From Maritimibacter sp. (lineage in GTDB: Bacteria; Pseudomonadota; Alphaproteobacteria; Rhodobacterales; Rhodobacteraceae): a stretch of 64,000 nucleotides of DNA. The DNA lies in the NCBI GenBank assembly GCA_003520545.1, contig DOUP01000061.1, positions 1 through 64,000 of the forward strand, read 5' to 3'. Numbering within the stretch: position 1 is the stretch's first letter; each line of letters starts with the position of its first letter. Positions 19,215 through 27,452 of this stretch are shown piece after piece. A model generated the notes under the pieces. That model made no database searches. It saw nothing but the letters and a program-made list of their open reading frames with translations, and was not told the DNA's origin. The position numbers were made by a program, and so were the translations under genes.

Positions 19215-19332
19215 GGGCTGTGTCTAGCGCGCTATCCGGGGCAGTGCACCCGGAAACATCGTCGCGTCGCCCGGCGCGGGGTTGAACATCCTGAAAGCTT
19301 CGGTGTTACGTTTCCGTAAGAACGGAGCACCC

Positions 19333-20280
19333 ATGAATCTATCCGGCCCTCTCTACGCGCTCTTGGCTTTCGCGATTTTCGCAACCCACGACGTCGTCAT
19401 CAAATTCCTCGGCGGGACCTATTCGCCGTTCCAGTTGATCTTCTTCACCACGCTGTTTTCCTTTCCGCTGGTGACCTTCATGCTGATCCAGGACTCGACG
19501 CATGGGAACCTGCGGCCCAAGCATCCCTGGTGGATGCTGGCCCGGACGTTTTTCGCGACCATCACCGGCTTCACGGCATTCTACGCATTCTCGGTCCTGC
19601 CGCTGGCGCAAACCTACGTGCTGCTCTTTGCGACACCGCTTCTGATCACGCTCTTGTCCATTCCGATCCTTGGGGAAAAGGTTGGTGCCCATCGGCTGGG
19701 TGCGGTCATCGTGGGTCTTGTCGGCGTCCTCGTGGTGCTTCGCCCCGGTGCAACCGACCTGACGCTTGGCCACCTCGCCGGGATCACCTCGGCGGTCTCC
19801 AACGCTATGGCCTCGATCATCGTGCGCAAGATCGGTCAGGACGAACGACCCGTCGTTCTTATGCTTTACCCCATGGTCGCGGCCTTCGTCGTCATGGGGC
19901 TCTTGATGATTTTCGTCTATAAACCCATGCCGATCGAGCATATCGGCGGGGTCGTCGTGATCTCTGGTCTCGGGTTCATCGCGGGCCTTGTCCTTATCTC
20001 GGCCTACAAGAACGGAGACGCGGCGATTGTCGCCCCGATGCAGTATTCACAGATCATCTGGGCCAGCATCTTCGGCTTCCTCATCTTCGGAGAATCGGTC
20101 GATGTATCGACGATCCTGGGCGCCGCGATCATCATCCTTTCCGGTCTCTACATCGTGTTCCGCGAAACCCGGCTCGGGACCAAATCGCAGACGCCAGTGC
20201 TGCGAACCCGGTCCCGCGGCGGCACGGCCGCAGGCTTTCGCGTTTCGTATTTCCTGCGCCGTTCAAAAGCGCGCGGATAA
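19333..20280 (+). CDS. DMT-superfamily (EamA) transporter
   Basis: 315 residues from the ATG at 19333 (GGAG five bases upstream). Ten hydrophobic segments in two EamA halves; AFAIFATHDVVIKFLGG opens the first and VSNAMASIIVRKIG opens the second. FATPLLITLLSIPILGEKVG and IWASIFGFLIFGES are the paired family signatures at the ends of the halves. These are inner-membrane exporters of metabolites or amino acids, and the substrate is unknown. The C-terminus has a basic tail. The gene ends 45 bases before tRNA-Pro. Confidence 0.88.
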   Translation: MNLSGPLYALLAFAIFATHDVVIKFLGGTYSPFQLIFFTTLFSFPLVTFMLIQDSTHGNLRPKHPWWMLARTFFATITGFTAFYAFSVLPLAQTYVLLFATPLLITLLSIPILGEKVGAHRLGAVIVGLVGVLVVLRPGATDLTLGHLAGITSAVSNAMASIIVRKIGQDERPVVLMLYPMVAAFVVMGLLMIFVYKPMPIEHIGGVVVISGLGFIAGLVLISAYKNGDAAIVAPMQYSQIIWASIFGFLIFGESVDVSTILGAAIIILSGLYIVFRETRLGTKSQTPVLRTRSRGGTAAGFRVSYFLRRSKARG

Positions 20281-20325
20281 GGTATTGCCAAGACCCCCAG
20301 CTTGGGCTATCCCGCCCGCCACGGT

Positions 20326-20402
20326 CGGAGCGTAGCTCAGCCTGGTAGAGCACTGTCTTCGGGAGGCAGGGGCCGGAGGTTCGAATCCTCTCGCTCCGAC
20401 CA
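20326..20402 (+). tRNA. tRNA-Pro (anticodon CGG)
   Basis: A 77-base cloverleaf that folds by eye. Acceptor CGGAGCG pairs with CGCTCCG; D stem GCTC/GAGC; anticodon stem CTGTC/GGCAG with loop TTCGGGA (anticodon CGG, reads CCG); T stem GGAGG/CCTCT with loop TTCGAAT. The discriminator is A, and the CCA end is encoded. An integrase relic begins about 70 bases downstream, so this is a likely former phage or island attachment site. Confidence 0.95.
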
Positions 20403-20409
20403 ATAAAAC

Positions 20410-20436
20410 AAGGCGCCTTAGGGCGCCTTTGTTGTC
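20410..20436 (+). terminator. Terminator after tRNA-Pro
   Basis: AAGGCGCC, loop TTAG, GGCGCCTT: an 8-bp perfect stem, followed by TTGTTGTCTTT. It lies eight bases after the tRNA CCA end. Confidence 0.75.
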
Positions 20437-20472
20437 TTTAGGATAGTGCTCCTAGGTTCGTTGAACCTGACA

Positions 20473-20790
20473 TCAGTCGAACTCTAGTGCACGAGCAGCC
20501 TTTCTCAAACGGTCTGGGCTATAACGTGCGTAAGTCGAGGCCGTGATGCGCGTGTCCGAGTGGCCAAGATGCTGCGCGATTTCATCCATAGAAACACCGG
20601 CCTCAGCCATGTGCACTGCGGCGGTATGGCGCAAGACGTGCGGCGATACATCCTGAAATCCGGCCGCATCTGCTGCGGCTTTGAAGCCTTGATCGGGTCA
20701 GGGTTGAGAATGATCTCGCCTGATGGTGAGCAACTCCTCATTGCAGTTTCATCGCCAGGAACCGAAACGGCGGGGGTGATTTGACCCATG
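20473..20790 (-). pseudogene. Tyrosine recombinase (integrase) 3' fragment, frameshifted
   Basis: Reading the minus strand to the stop at 20473-20475, about 75 codons encode an unmistakable integrase C-terminus. The R box is HVLRHTAAVHMAEAG, LGHSDTRIT follows, and the nucleophile region is TYARYSPDRLRKAA. This frame is closed upstream by a TGA. The preceding sequence (GEIILNPD) continues only in another frame, so a frameshift lies near 20700. The core-binding domain and most of the catalytic domain are gone. Its position next to tRNA-Pro indicates a decayed integrative element. Confidence 0.85.
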
Positions 20791-20933
20791 GAAGGCGCTC
20801 CGACAGGTCATCAAGCCGTCTGGCAATGTAGTCACGACCCTTGCTGCAAGAGCTTTTCTCGACCTTCTTCGGAAGTTCACAGCGACCGGCGAACAGTAAT
20901 GAGTTGACGTTGCAACTCCAAAAGTGCATCGTC

Positions 20934-20959
20934 TCACGTGTTGACAAAGCAACACGTGA
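20934..20959. promoter_or_regulatory. Perfect inverted repeat upstream of the O-demethylase operon
   Basis: TCACGTGTT, eight bases, AACACGTGA: 9-bp perfect arms. A TTGACA (-35-like) at 20941-20946 sits inside it, so a bound dimer would block the promoter. It lies 85 bases before the first ATG. It is a plausible operator for the nearby MarR protein, by inference from position only. A smaller inverted repeat (GAGTTG, CAACTC) lies at 20901-20918. Confidence 0.55.
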
Positions 20960-21043
20960 AGTGCTCCGATCATCCAAAAGGGAGTCCGGCACACTTCTCT
21001 CACGTGGCCTGCGCCCATTTTTCGTCATGTAGGGAGGACACTC

Positions 21044-22498
21044 ATGGCTATTCAATCCGACGGTCCCCAGTCGCTCGCAGAGCTGATGGAGACCATTCCG
21101 AACGTCACCGATCACCTGTTCAAGAACCCGCCGAAGAACGCGCTGACCATCTACACCCAGATGATGCCCGGCGACGGCGTGCGGCCCGAGTTCACGACCT
21201 GGCGCGACGAGCAGTTAGCTTGGCGCAACTCGATCGCGGTGCATGATCAGAGCTACCACATGCATTCGCTTCATGTGCGCGGCGTCGATGCGCTGGCTTT
21301 CACGCAATACCTGTCGGTCAACACCTTCAAGAATTTCGAAGTCGGCGCGGCCAAGCAGCTCGTCTGCTGTTCGCCCGAGGGCTACCTGATCGGCGACGCG
21401 ATCCTCTATCACATGGCCGAGAACGACTACATGGTCGTGGGCAACCCGGCGACCACCGACTGGGTCAAATACAACGCCGAAACGCTCGACTTCGACGTCA
21501 CCACCGAAGAAGACCCGATGTGGACGCTCAACAAAGACAAGCGGCGCGAGTTCTATCGTTTCCAGGTCGAGGGTCCCAAAGCCTGGGATTTGCTGGAAGA
21601 GCTGAACGGCGGCCCCCTGCCCGAAATCAAATTCTTCAAATCCGCGGAGATCAAGCTGGGCGATCACACGGCCCGCGGGATGCGCCATTCGATGGGCGGT
21701 ATGCCGGGGCTGGAAATCTACGGCCCCTGGGACGAATACCGCGACGTGAAGCGGCTGATCCAGAAGACCGGCAAGAAATACGGCCTTCGCATGGTCGGAT
21801 CGATCGCCTATTTCACCACCGTGATCGAGAGCGGTTGGTGGGCGGTGCCGGTGTCGGGCGTCTACACGGGCCAAGGCACCGAGGGCTACCGGCAGTGGAT
21901 GTCTCCCAAACACGCCTCGATGCGAATGTCGCTGGGCGGGAGCCTCTACTCCGAGAACATCGAGGATTACTACGTCACGCCCTATGACGTGAACTACGGC
22001 CACATCATCAAGTTCGACCACGACTATGTCGGACGCGAAGCGCTGGAGGCGATGAAGGACAAGCCGCACCGCCGGAAAGTAACGCTGGTCTGGAACGCCG
22101 ATGACGTGATGGACGTCCAGCAGTCGATGCTGGAAGAGACGGGCGAAGACGCCCCCCTGCCGATCACCATGCCGCTCGCCGCGATTGCCCGGATGCATTA
22201 CGACCGGGTCGAAGACAAGGACGGCAACATGATCGGCCTCGCCACCTACCCCGGCTACACGGCGAACGAGAAAGCGATGATGTCGCTGGCTTCGGTCGAC
22301 ATGGACTTCGCCGAACCTGGCACCGAAGTCGTCCTGATCTGGGGCGAAGACGGCGGCGGATCGCGCAGCGCAGGTAACATCGAGCCGCACCGGCAGGTGA
22401 AGATTCGCGCTACGGTGGCGCCGAGTCCGATCTCGAAAGCGGCGCAAAGCTACCGCTCTGAGATCGGCATCAAACGCGGCTCGCTTCAGGACGCATAG
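21044..22498 (+). CDS. LigM/DesA-like tetrahydrofolate-dependent aromatic O-demethylase (GcvT family)
   Basis: 484 residues, with a perfect AGGGAGGA ribosome site. The whole chain follows the pattern I recall for LigM (vanillate/3-O-methylgallate) and DesA (syringate) of Sphingobium: FTTWRDEQLAWRNSIAVHDQ, YHMHSLHVRGVDAL, YRFQVEGPKAWDLLE, SMGGMPGLEIYGPWDEY, IESGWWAVPVSGVYTG, NIEDYYVTPYDVNYG and LIWGEDGGGSR. These enzymes move an aryl methyl-ether carbon to tetrahydrofolate in the cytosol. The THF-recycling genes usual beside ligM (metF, ligH) are not here. It is first in an operon with a CoA ligase and a thioesterase. The substrate is a methoxylated aromatic by inference; other GcvT-like demethylases cannot be excluded. 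Confidence 0.82.
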   Translation: MAIQSDGPQSLAELMETIPNVTDHLFKNPPKNALTIYTQMMPGDGVRPEFTTWRDEQLAWRNSIAVHDQSYHMHSLHVRGVDALAFTQYLSVNTFKNFEVGAAKQLVCCSPEGYLIGDAILYHMAENDYMVVGNPATTDWVKYNAETLDFDVTTEEDPMWTLNKDKRREFYRFQVEGPKAWDLLEELNGGPLPEIKFFKSAEIKLGDHTARGMRHSMGGMPGLEIYGPWDEYRDVKRLIQKTGKKYGLRMVGSIAYFTTVIESGWWAVPVSGVYTGQGTEGYRQWMSPKHASMRMSLGGSLYSENIEDYYVTPYDVNYGHIIKFDHDYVGREALEAMKDKPHRRKVTLVWNADDVMDVQQSMLEETGEDAPLPITMPLAAIARMHYDRVEDKDGNMIGLATYPGYTANEKAMMSLASVDMDFAEPGTEVVLIWGEDGGGSRSAGNIEPHRQVKIRATVAPSPISKAAQSYRSEIGIKRGSLQDA

Positions 22499-22548
22499 GA
22501 TCAAATGCCCCGGCGGTGTGCCGCCGGGGCATATTGAGGGAGGACAAC

Positions 22549-23967
22549 ATGACACAGACGACGATGCGGGCCGACATGACCCGTGAGGCTTGGAAAGCGG
22601 TGCTCGAGAAATATCACGAGGACCGTGACGCGCCAGTGTCTCAGGACTACTGGTCGGAGAAAGACACATGGTCACAAGACAAGATCCGCGCGGTGCAGAA
22701 TGAAAAGATCGCTGCGGTGGCCCCGTTTCTCTATGAGAACAGCGACTTTTACCGCCGCCGTTTTGACAAGCTCGGCGTCGCACCCTCGGATGTTAAAGAC
22801 GTGGACAGCCTGGTCGCCAACTGGCCGGTCGTGACCAAGCAAGAGATGATGGAAGACGCCGAGGCGCACCCGCCTTACGGCACCTACACCACCTGCGGGG
22901 AAAAGGAATGGGCCGATCGCGGATGGATGCTTTTCTCCTCATCCGGCTCGACGGGCACCCCCCGTGTTTTCCGCTATACGCATTTCGATCGTCGATATTG
23001 GGAGCAGGCAAATGCCCGCGCGCTCTACTCCGGCGGGTTGCGCAAGGGGGATGTGGGCCTGCCCATGACCGGGTTCGGGCCTCACGTTTTTGCATGGGGC
23101 GTCCAGTATACGTTGGCCAAGATGGGCCTTCCTGTCGTTCCCGGCGGCGGCATGGATGGCAAGGCGCGCGCATCGCTTATCGAGCGGTTCAACCCGACGA
23201 CGCTGATCTGCACGCCCTCCTACCTGCTGTATCTGGGCCGCGTGATGCAGGACATGGGCAAGGATCCGGCAAAGACCTCTGTAAAATGGCTGGTGACCGG
23301 CGGCGAACCGTTTTCAGGCGTTGCCGGCACACTGGAGCGCATCCAGGACCTCTGGGGTGCCAAGTCGGTCGAATTCTACGGCTGCACCGAAGCTTCGCCG
23401 CATTGTGGCGGGTATTCCTGCCCGGAGTATCAAGAGGGCGACGAGCCGTTCGTGCACCTGATGGAAGATATTCAATACTGGGAAACGGTCGATCCTGACG
23501 GGCTGACCCCGGTGGCCGAGGGCGAGCGCGGGCTGACGGTCTGCACCAATCTCAATTCGGAAAGCTCCGCCCAGCTCAGGTTCCTCGTGGGCGATTACAC
23601 CCGCCTTAGCCATGAACCTTGTGCGTGCGGACGCAACCACGTGCGCGGCATGGGCTGCATGACGGGGCGCTCGGATGACCTGATCAACCTGCGCGGGATC
23701 AAGTTCTTCCCGGTTCAGATCGAGGAAGCGGTGCGCAGCTACCCCGGCACCGGAGACGAGTTCCAGATCCGCCTGACCACGCAGGATGACGGGTTGGACG
23801 TGATGACCGTCGTGGTTGAGCATCCGGACTCCAGCAAGGCCGACGACGTGGCGAAGTCTATCCGCACGCATTGCGAAATTCGCTGCGCGGTCGAAGTGGT
23901 CGCACCCGACACGCTGCCGAAAACGGAAATGAAGGCCAAACGGGTCTTTGATGAAAGGAACAAGTAA
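22549..23967 (+). CDS. Phenylacetate-CoA-ligase-like (PaaK family) acyl-CoA synthetase
   Basis: 472 residues from the ATG at 22549 (GGGAGGAC upstream). Adenylate-forming enzyme motifs: LFSSSGSTGTPRVF (ATP/phosphate loop), EFYGCTEASPHCGG (YGxTE), YTRLSHEPCACGRNHVRGM and TGRSDDLINLRGIKFFPVQI (hinge and C-terminal lid, including the PaaK-type RGxxxFP). It activates an aryl or arylacetic acid to its CoA thioester with ATP. The start lies 50 bases after the demethylase, and the stop overlaps the thioesterase start. The exact acid is not readable from sequence; a methoxylated or hydroxylated aromatic fits the context. Confidence 0.88.
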   Translation: MTQTTMRADMTREAWKAVLEKYHEDRDAPVSQDYWSEKDTWSQDKIRAVQNEKIAAVAPFLYENSDFYRRRFDKLGVAPSDVKDVDSLVANWPVVTKQEMMEDAEAHPPYGTYTTCGEKEWADRGWMLFSSSGSTGTPRVFRYTHFDRRYWEQANARALYSGGLRKGDVGLPMTGFGPHVFAWGVQYTLAKMGLPVVPGGGMDGKARASLIERFNPTTLICTPSYLLYLGRVMQDMGKDPAKTSVKWLVTGGEPFSGVAGTLERIQDLWGAKSVEFYGCTEASPHCGGYSCPEYQEGDEPFVHLMEDIQYWETVDPDGLTPVAEGERGLTVCTNLNSESSAQLRFLVGDYTRLSHEPCACGRNHVRGMGCMTGRSDDLINLRGIKFFPVQIEEAVRSYPGTGDEFQIRLTTQDDGLDVMTVVVEHPDSSKADDVAKSIRTHCEIRCAVEVVAPDTLPKTEMKAKRVFDERNK

Positions 23968-24383
23968 TGCTCAAGAGCACCCTAGCGCGTCGCGTCGAAT
24001 GGGGCGATTGCGACCCGGCCGGGATCGTCTTCAACCCGCAGTTCTTTCGCTGGTTCGACCACGGCACATCGATGCTCTACGAAGCAGCGGGCTGGCCGAA
24101 ACAGGAGATGCTTGCGACGTTCGACGCAGCGGGTTGTCCCCTCGTCGATACGCGGGCAGTGTTCAAGGCCCCTTGCCGCTACGGTGATGATGTGGAGATC
24201 ACGACGGAAATTGCCGAGGTCAAGGACCGCAGCTTCGACATCAAGCACACGCTCACGAAAGACGGAAAGGTCTGCGTAGAAGGCACGGAAACGAGGGTCT
24301 GGACCGTCAAGGACCCGGAGCGTGGTATCAGATCCGCCCCGATCCCGGCGGAACTCGTCGCCCGCTTCAACGGTGAAACCTGA
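23967..24383 (+). CDS. Acyl-CoA thioesterase, 4HBT hotdog family
   Basis: 138 residues, usual for the 4-hydroxybenzoyl-CoA thioesterase family. The signature WGDCDPAGIVFNPQFFRWFD contains the catalytic aspartate (DPAGIVF motif). The start overlaps the ligase stop (TAATG), giving translational coupling. It hydrolyses an acyl- or aryl-CoA to the free acid. Placed with a ligase and a demethylase, it could release the demethylated product or rescue CoA trapped in dead-end thioesters. Last gene of the operon; a symmetrical terminator follows. Confidence 0.9.
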   Translation: MLKSTLARRVEWGDCDPAGIVFNPQFFRWFDHGTSMLYEAAGWPKQEMLATFDAAGCPLVDTRAVFKAPCRYGDDVEITTEIAEVKDRSFDIKHTLTKDGKVCVEGTETRVWTVKDPERGIRSAPIPAELVARFNGET

Positions 24384-24391
24384 TCACTTGT

Positions 24392-24418
24392 TGCGCCCCC
24401 AGGGAACCCGGGGGCGCA
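24392..24418. terminator. Bidirectional hairpin between thioesterase and marR
   Basis: TGCGCCCCC, nine bases (AGGGAACCC), GGGGGCGCA: a perfect 9-bp stem between two convergent genes (stops at 24383 and 24423). No long T-run on the plus strand, so the evidence is structure plus position. Confidence 0.6.
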
Positions 24419-24422
24419 GTCT

Positions 24423-24947
24423 TCAAAGCCGCTCGACGTTCTTGCGCATCAGTCTGATCACCCGAAGAAACGCTTCAAGATCATCCGGGTCTGCGCCATC
24501 GATAAGTTTCTTCTCGCGCTCCAAGGCAGCTGCCATAATTCGGTCGTGCAGCTCATAGCCCTTGTCATTGAGTTCCCATATCCGCCGGCGCGGATCATTG
24601 GCCATCGCCTCGAACGTCACGAGGCCCAGCTCGTCGAGTTTATTCAGCGACCGGCTTGTCGCGCCCTTGTCGATCGCGATCACCTCGACGATGCGCGCCG
24701 CCGGGATGCGGGGCTCGATCGCCAGCATCGAGATCACGCGCCAGTCCGCGATGCCGACCCCAAACGTCTTGAGATATTCAGAGGAAGCGCCCAACGACAG
24801 CGCGTTGTTCACCGAGGACAGGAAATACGGGATGTAAGTGTTGATATCGATCACGACCCGCCCGTCCGCGCGCGCGTGAGTCGGACTCGAAATACGGCCC
24901 TCGGGGCAAAGTGACTTGTCGCCTTTCAAAACGCTCTTCCCGTGCAA
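24423..24947 (-). CDS. MarR-family transcriptional regulator
   Basis: 174 residues. The winged HTH is in the middle: GIADWRVISMLAIEP, AARIVEVIAIDKGATSRSLN (recognition helix) and the wing ANDPRRRIWELNDKGYEL. About 30 N-terminal residues precede the first helix and the true start may be further in. MarR proteins near aromatic-CoA genes commonly sense the CoA thioester and repress the pathway. Here it sits between the demethylase operon and the ABC importer genes, on the importer strand, and may control both. The inverted repeat at 20934-20959 is a candidate site. Confidence 0.88.
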   Translation of the reverse strand: MHGKSVLKGDKSLCPEGRISSPTHARADGRVVIDINTYIPYFLSSVNNALSLGASSEYLKTFGVGIADWRVISMLAIEPRIPAARIVEVIAIDKGATSRSLNKLDELGLVTFEAMANDPRRRIWELNDKGYELHDRIMAAALEREKKLIDGADPDDLEAFLRVIRLMRKNVERL

Positions 24948-25007
24948 TTTTCCTTGATTACGCCTTTGGAGTGTCCTGTTGCCGGGGTCAAGTCAAGTCG
25001 GGCGGGA

Positions 25008-25721
25008 TCAGATCTCCGCAAGGCCAACCCCGACGTGGCGTTCGAGTATTGCGGGATCGTCACGCAGGGTCTGAGCCGGACCATCGTGAACGATAGCGCC
25101 CGCATCCAGTATGATGACCCGGTCGGCGAAGGCGAGCGCCAGTTCGGTGTGCTGTTCCACCAGAAGGAGCGTGTGGCGACCATCAGCGGCCAGCGTCTCA
25201 AACGTCTCCATCAACATATCGCAGATCACGGGTGCCAGCCCTTCGAGCGGCTCGTCGAGCATGAGCGCCGACGGCCTCGCCATCAGTGTGCGTGCGATGG
25301 CGAGCATCTGCTGTTCACCGCCCGACAGCTGTCCGCCACCGTTGCGGCGACGCTCCTTGAGCCGCGGAAAGAGAGCGTAGGCCTCCTCGAGCGCCGCGTC
25401 GCCCTTCATCCCGGACAACAGGTTCTCTTCGACGCTCAGCGACGGAAAGATGTCACGGGTCTGCGGCACAAGACCGAGACCAGTGCCCGCGCGCCGATGC
25501 GGTGGCACCTTGTTGATAACCTCTCCGCTCATTCGAACCTCGCCCGAGTGAAGCCGGGTAAGCCCCATAACGGTCTTCAGAAGCGTCGTCTTGCCCACCC
25601 CGTTACGCCCGATGATGGCCAGCCTCTCGCCCGCCGGCACGGCGAAGCTGATGCCATGCAGCACGGTGGTGTCGCCGTAGCCGGCGACGACGTTGTCGAG
25701 TGATAGGATCGGCTCAGTCAT
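25008..25721 (-). CDS. livF: Liv-type ABC transporter ATPase (LivF)
   Basis: 237 residues, LivF size. Walker A GRNGVGKTTLLK, signature LSGGEQQMLAIARTLMARP, Walker B ALMLDEPLEGLAP, and the H-loop region VEQHTELALAF. It is the second ATPase of a hydrophobic-amino-acid (HAAT) type importer whose five genes run livK-H-M-G-F on the minus strand. It overlaps livG by eight bases. The symbol reflects the family position; the substrate is more likely an aromatic acid than leucine, given the neighbours. Confidence 0.9.
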   Translation of the reverse strand: MTEPILSLDNVVAGYGDTTVLHGISFAVPAGERLAIIGRNGVGKTTLLKTVMGLTRLHSGEVRMSGEVINKVPPHRRAGTGLGLVPQTRDIFPSLSVEENLLSGMKGDAALEEAYALFPRLKERRRNGGGQLSGGEQQMLAIARTLMARPSALMLDEPLEGLAPVICDMLMETFETLAADGRHTLLLVEQHTELALAFADRVIILDAGAIVHDGPAQTLRDDPAILERHVGVGLAEI

Positions 25722-26469
25722 GATGCCCTCCGAGGTAGAGGTCGCGCACCTGCTGGTTGGCCGCGATCTCGTCGGGTGAGCCCTGCGTCAGGATCGCGCC
25801 GTTCACCAACACGATGATCGAACTTGCGACCTGAAAGACAAGCTTCATGTCATGCTCGATGATCAGCACGGCCAAGTCATCCGGCAGCCGCTCGATCGCG
25901 TCCGTGATCAGATGGCTGTCAGAGGATGGCACGCCCGCAGCAGGCTCGTCGAGGATCAGCACGCGGGGTTTCAGCATCAGCGTCATCGCCATTTCGACCA
26001 GTCGCTGCTGGCCATAGGCCAGATCGTCGACCCGCATTTCTTCCAGATCCAAAAGCCGGAACGCTGCAAGCTGGGCGTCGATCTCATCTTCGGCTTCAGG
26101 CCAGCTGTCGGCGCGCCGGAACCAGGATTGTGCCCGCCCGTCGCGTTCCTGTTGGGCGAGCCGCAGGTTCTGTCGCACGGTGAGGTCCCGAAAGAGCGTG
26201 GTGATCTGAAACGTCTTGGCGACCCCCGCCTTGACCCGTTGCGCCTCGTTCAGCGCGCGGAGGTCTTGGCCGTTCAGCGTGATCTCCCCAGCACTCGGGG
26301 TGAGTATACCAGTGATCAGGTTCGAAAACGTCGTCTTGCCTGCCCCGTTGGGTCCGATCAGCGCGGTCCGGGCACCCGGCGGCAGGTCTATGTTGATATC
26401 CTGCGCCACGGTGAGACCACCGAAGTTCTTGTTCAGTCCGCGCACGCGGAGTCCGGTCACCCGTGTCAT
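25714..26469 (-). CDS. livG: Liv-type ABC transporter ATPase (LivG)
   Basis: 251 residues. Walker A GPNGAGKTTFSNLITG, the LivG-type signature LAYGQQRLVEMAMTLMLKP, Walker B VLILDEPAAGV, and C-terminal LYLGGHHD, a usual LivG ending. The start ATG overlaps the livM stop (ATGA), so translation is coupled. It powers uptake through LivH/LivM at the inner membrane. Confidence 0.92.
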   Translation of the reverse strand: MTRVTGLRVRGLNKNFGGLTVAQDINIDLPPGARTALIGPNGAGKTTFSNLITGILTPSAGEITLNGQDLRALNEAQRVKAGVAKTFQITTLFRDLTVRQNLRLAQQERDGRAQSWFRRADSWPEAEDEIDAQLAAFRLLDLEEMRVDDLAYGQQRLVEMAMTLMLKPRVLILDEPAAGVPSSDSHLITDAIERLPDDLAVLIIEHDMKLVFQVASSIIVLVNGAILTQGSPDEIAANQQVRDLYLGGHHD

Positions 26470-27452
26470 GCCCGCCCCCGCACCAATCGTGTGAGCGCCG
26501 TTGGCAGATGCGCCAGCCCCTTGGGCAGGCAGAACACGACGCCCAGCACCATGAACCCGATCAGGAACAGCCAGTTAAATGGGTCGGCGGCGGCGGCGAC
26601 GTGGTGCACCGTCATGAAGATCACCGTGCCGATGATCGCGCCGTAGAGCCGCCCGGTGCCGCCGAGGATCAGCATGATCAGCGCCTCGGCCGACAGATTG
26701 AAGCTGTAGACCTCCAAGCTGACGAGCTGCGTCACCTGCGCGGCCAGCGCCCCCGCGATACCGGCAATCCCACCGCCCAGCGTGTAGGCCAGCACCAGTC
26801 GACGGTAGACTGGCGCACCGATCGCAGCCATGCGCTCGGGGCTTTCGTGTATGCCGCGCAAGGACTGGCCCAACGGCGCGTTGGCCAGCCGTTTGAGCAG
26901 CAGGAAGACGACAAAGACCACGACGAAGACATACCAGTAAGCCGTCTTGCCGATGAAATCGAACTCGAAGAGGCCAGCGACCGGCTCCATACGGATGCCC
27001 CGCAGCCCATCCGCGCCACCTGTCACGTCACGCGCCTTATTCGCGATCTCAAGACAGATCGAGGCGACCGCGATGGTCAGCATGATCAGCGTCAGCCCCT
27101 TGGCCCGCATCAGGACGAGACCCGACAGGAACGCGAGCGCCGCCCCGGCGACGGCACCGACCACGAGCCCCGGCAACGGCGCCCCGGAGACATGCACCGC
27201 AAACAGACCCGCCGCATAGGCACCCGGGCCATACATCGCCGCCTGCCCCAGCGTGGCGATGCCTGCAAAACCCAGCACGAGGTCGAGCGACAGGACCAGC
27301 AGCACCATAATCAGGATGCGGGTGAGAAATGCGAGGTTGTAGGGAAACAAGAAATATGCCCCGATCACTACGGCGATCAGGATCGCCTCGCCCAAAAACG
27401 GAATTCCGGCGATCGTGCGCGTGCGTTTCGGGGTCAGGGTCGTGTCGCTCAT
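26466..27452 (-). CDS. livM: Liv-type ABC transporter permease (LivM)
   Basis: 328 residues from the ATG at 27452; the first in-frame start is 15 bases further upstream but ATGA overlap with livH favours this one. Eight to nine membrane helices, with LVLGFAGIATLGQAAMYGPG (LivM conserved loop), GGADGLRGI and the C-terminal cytoplasmic coupling segment GGTGRLYGAIIGT. It pairs with LivH as the channel of the importer. Confidence 0.92.
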   Translation of the reverse strand: MSDTTLTPKRTRTIAGIPFLGEAILIAVVIGAYFLFPYNLAFLTRILIMVLLVLSLDLVLGFAGIATLGQAAMYGPGAYAAGLFAVHVSGAPLPGLVVGAVAGAALAFLSGLVLMRAKGLTLIMLTIAVASICLEIANKARDVTGGADGLRGIRMEPVAGLFEFDFIGKTAYWYVFVVVFVVFLLLKRLANAPLGQSLRGIHESPERMAAIGAPVYRRLVLAYTLGGGIAGIAGALAAQVTQLVSLEVYSFNLSAEALIMLILGGTGRLYGAIIGTVIFMTVHHVAAAADPFNWLFLIGFMVLGVVFCLPKGLAHLPTALTRLVRGRA

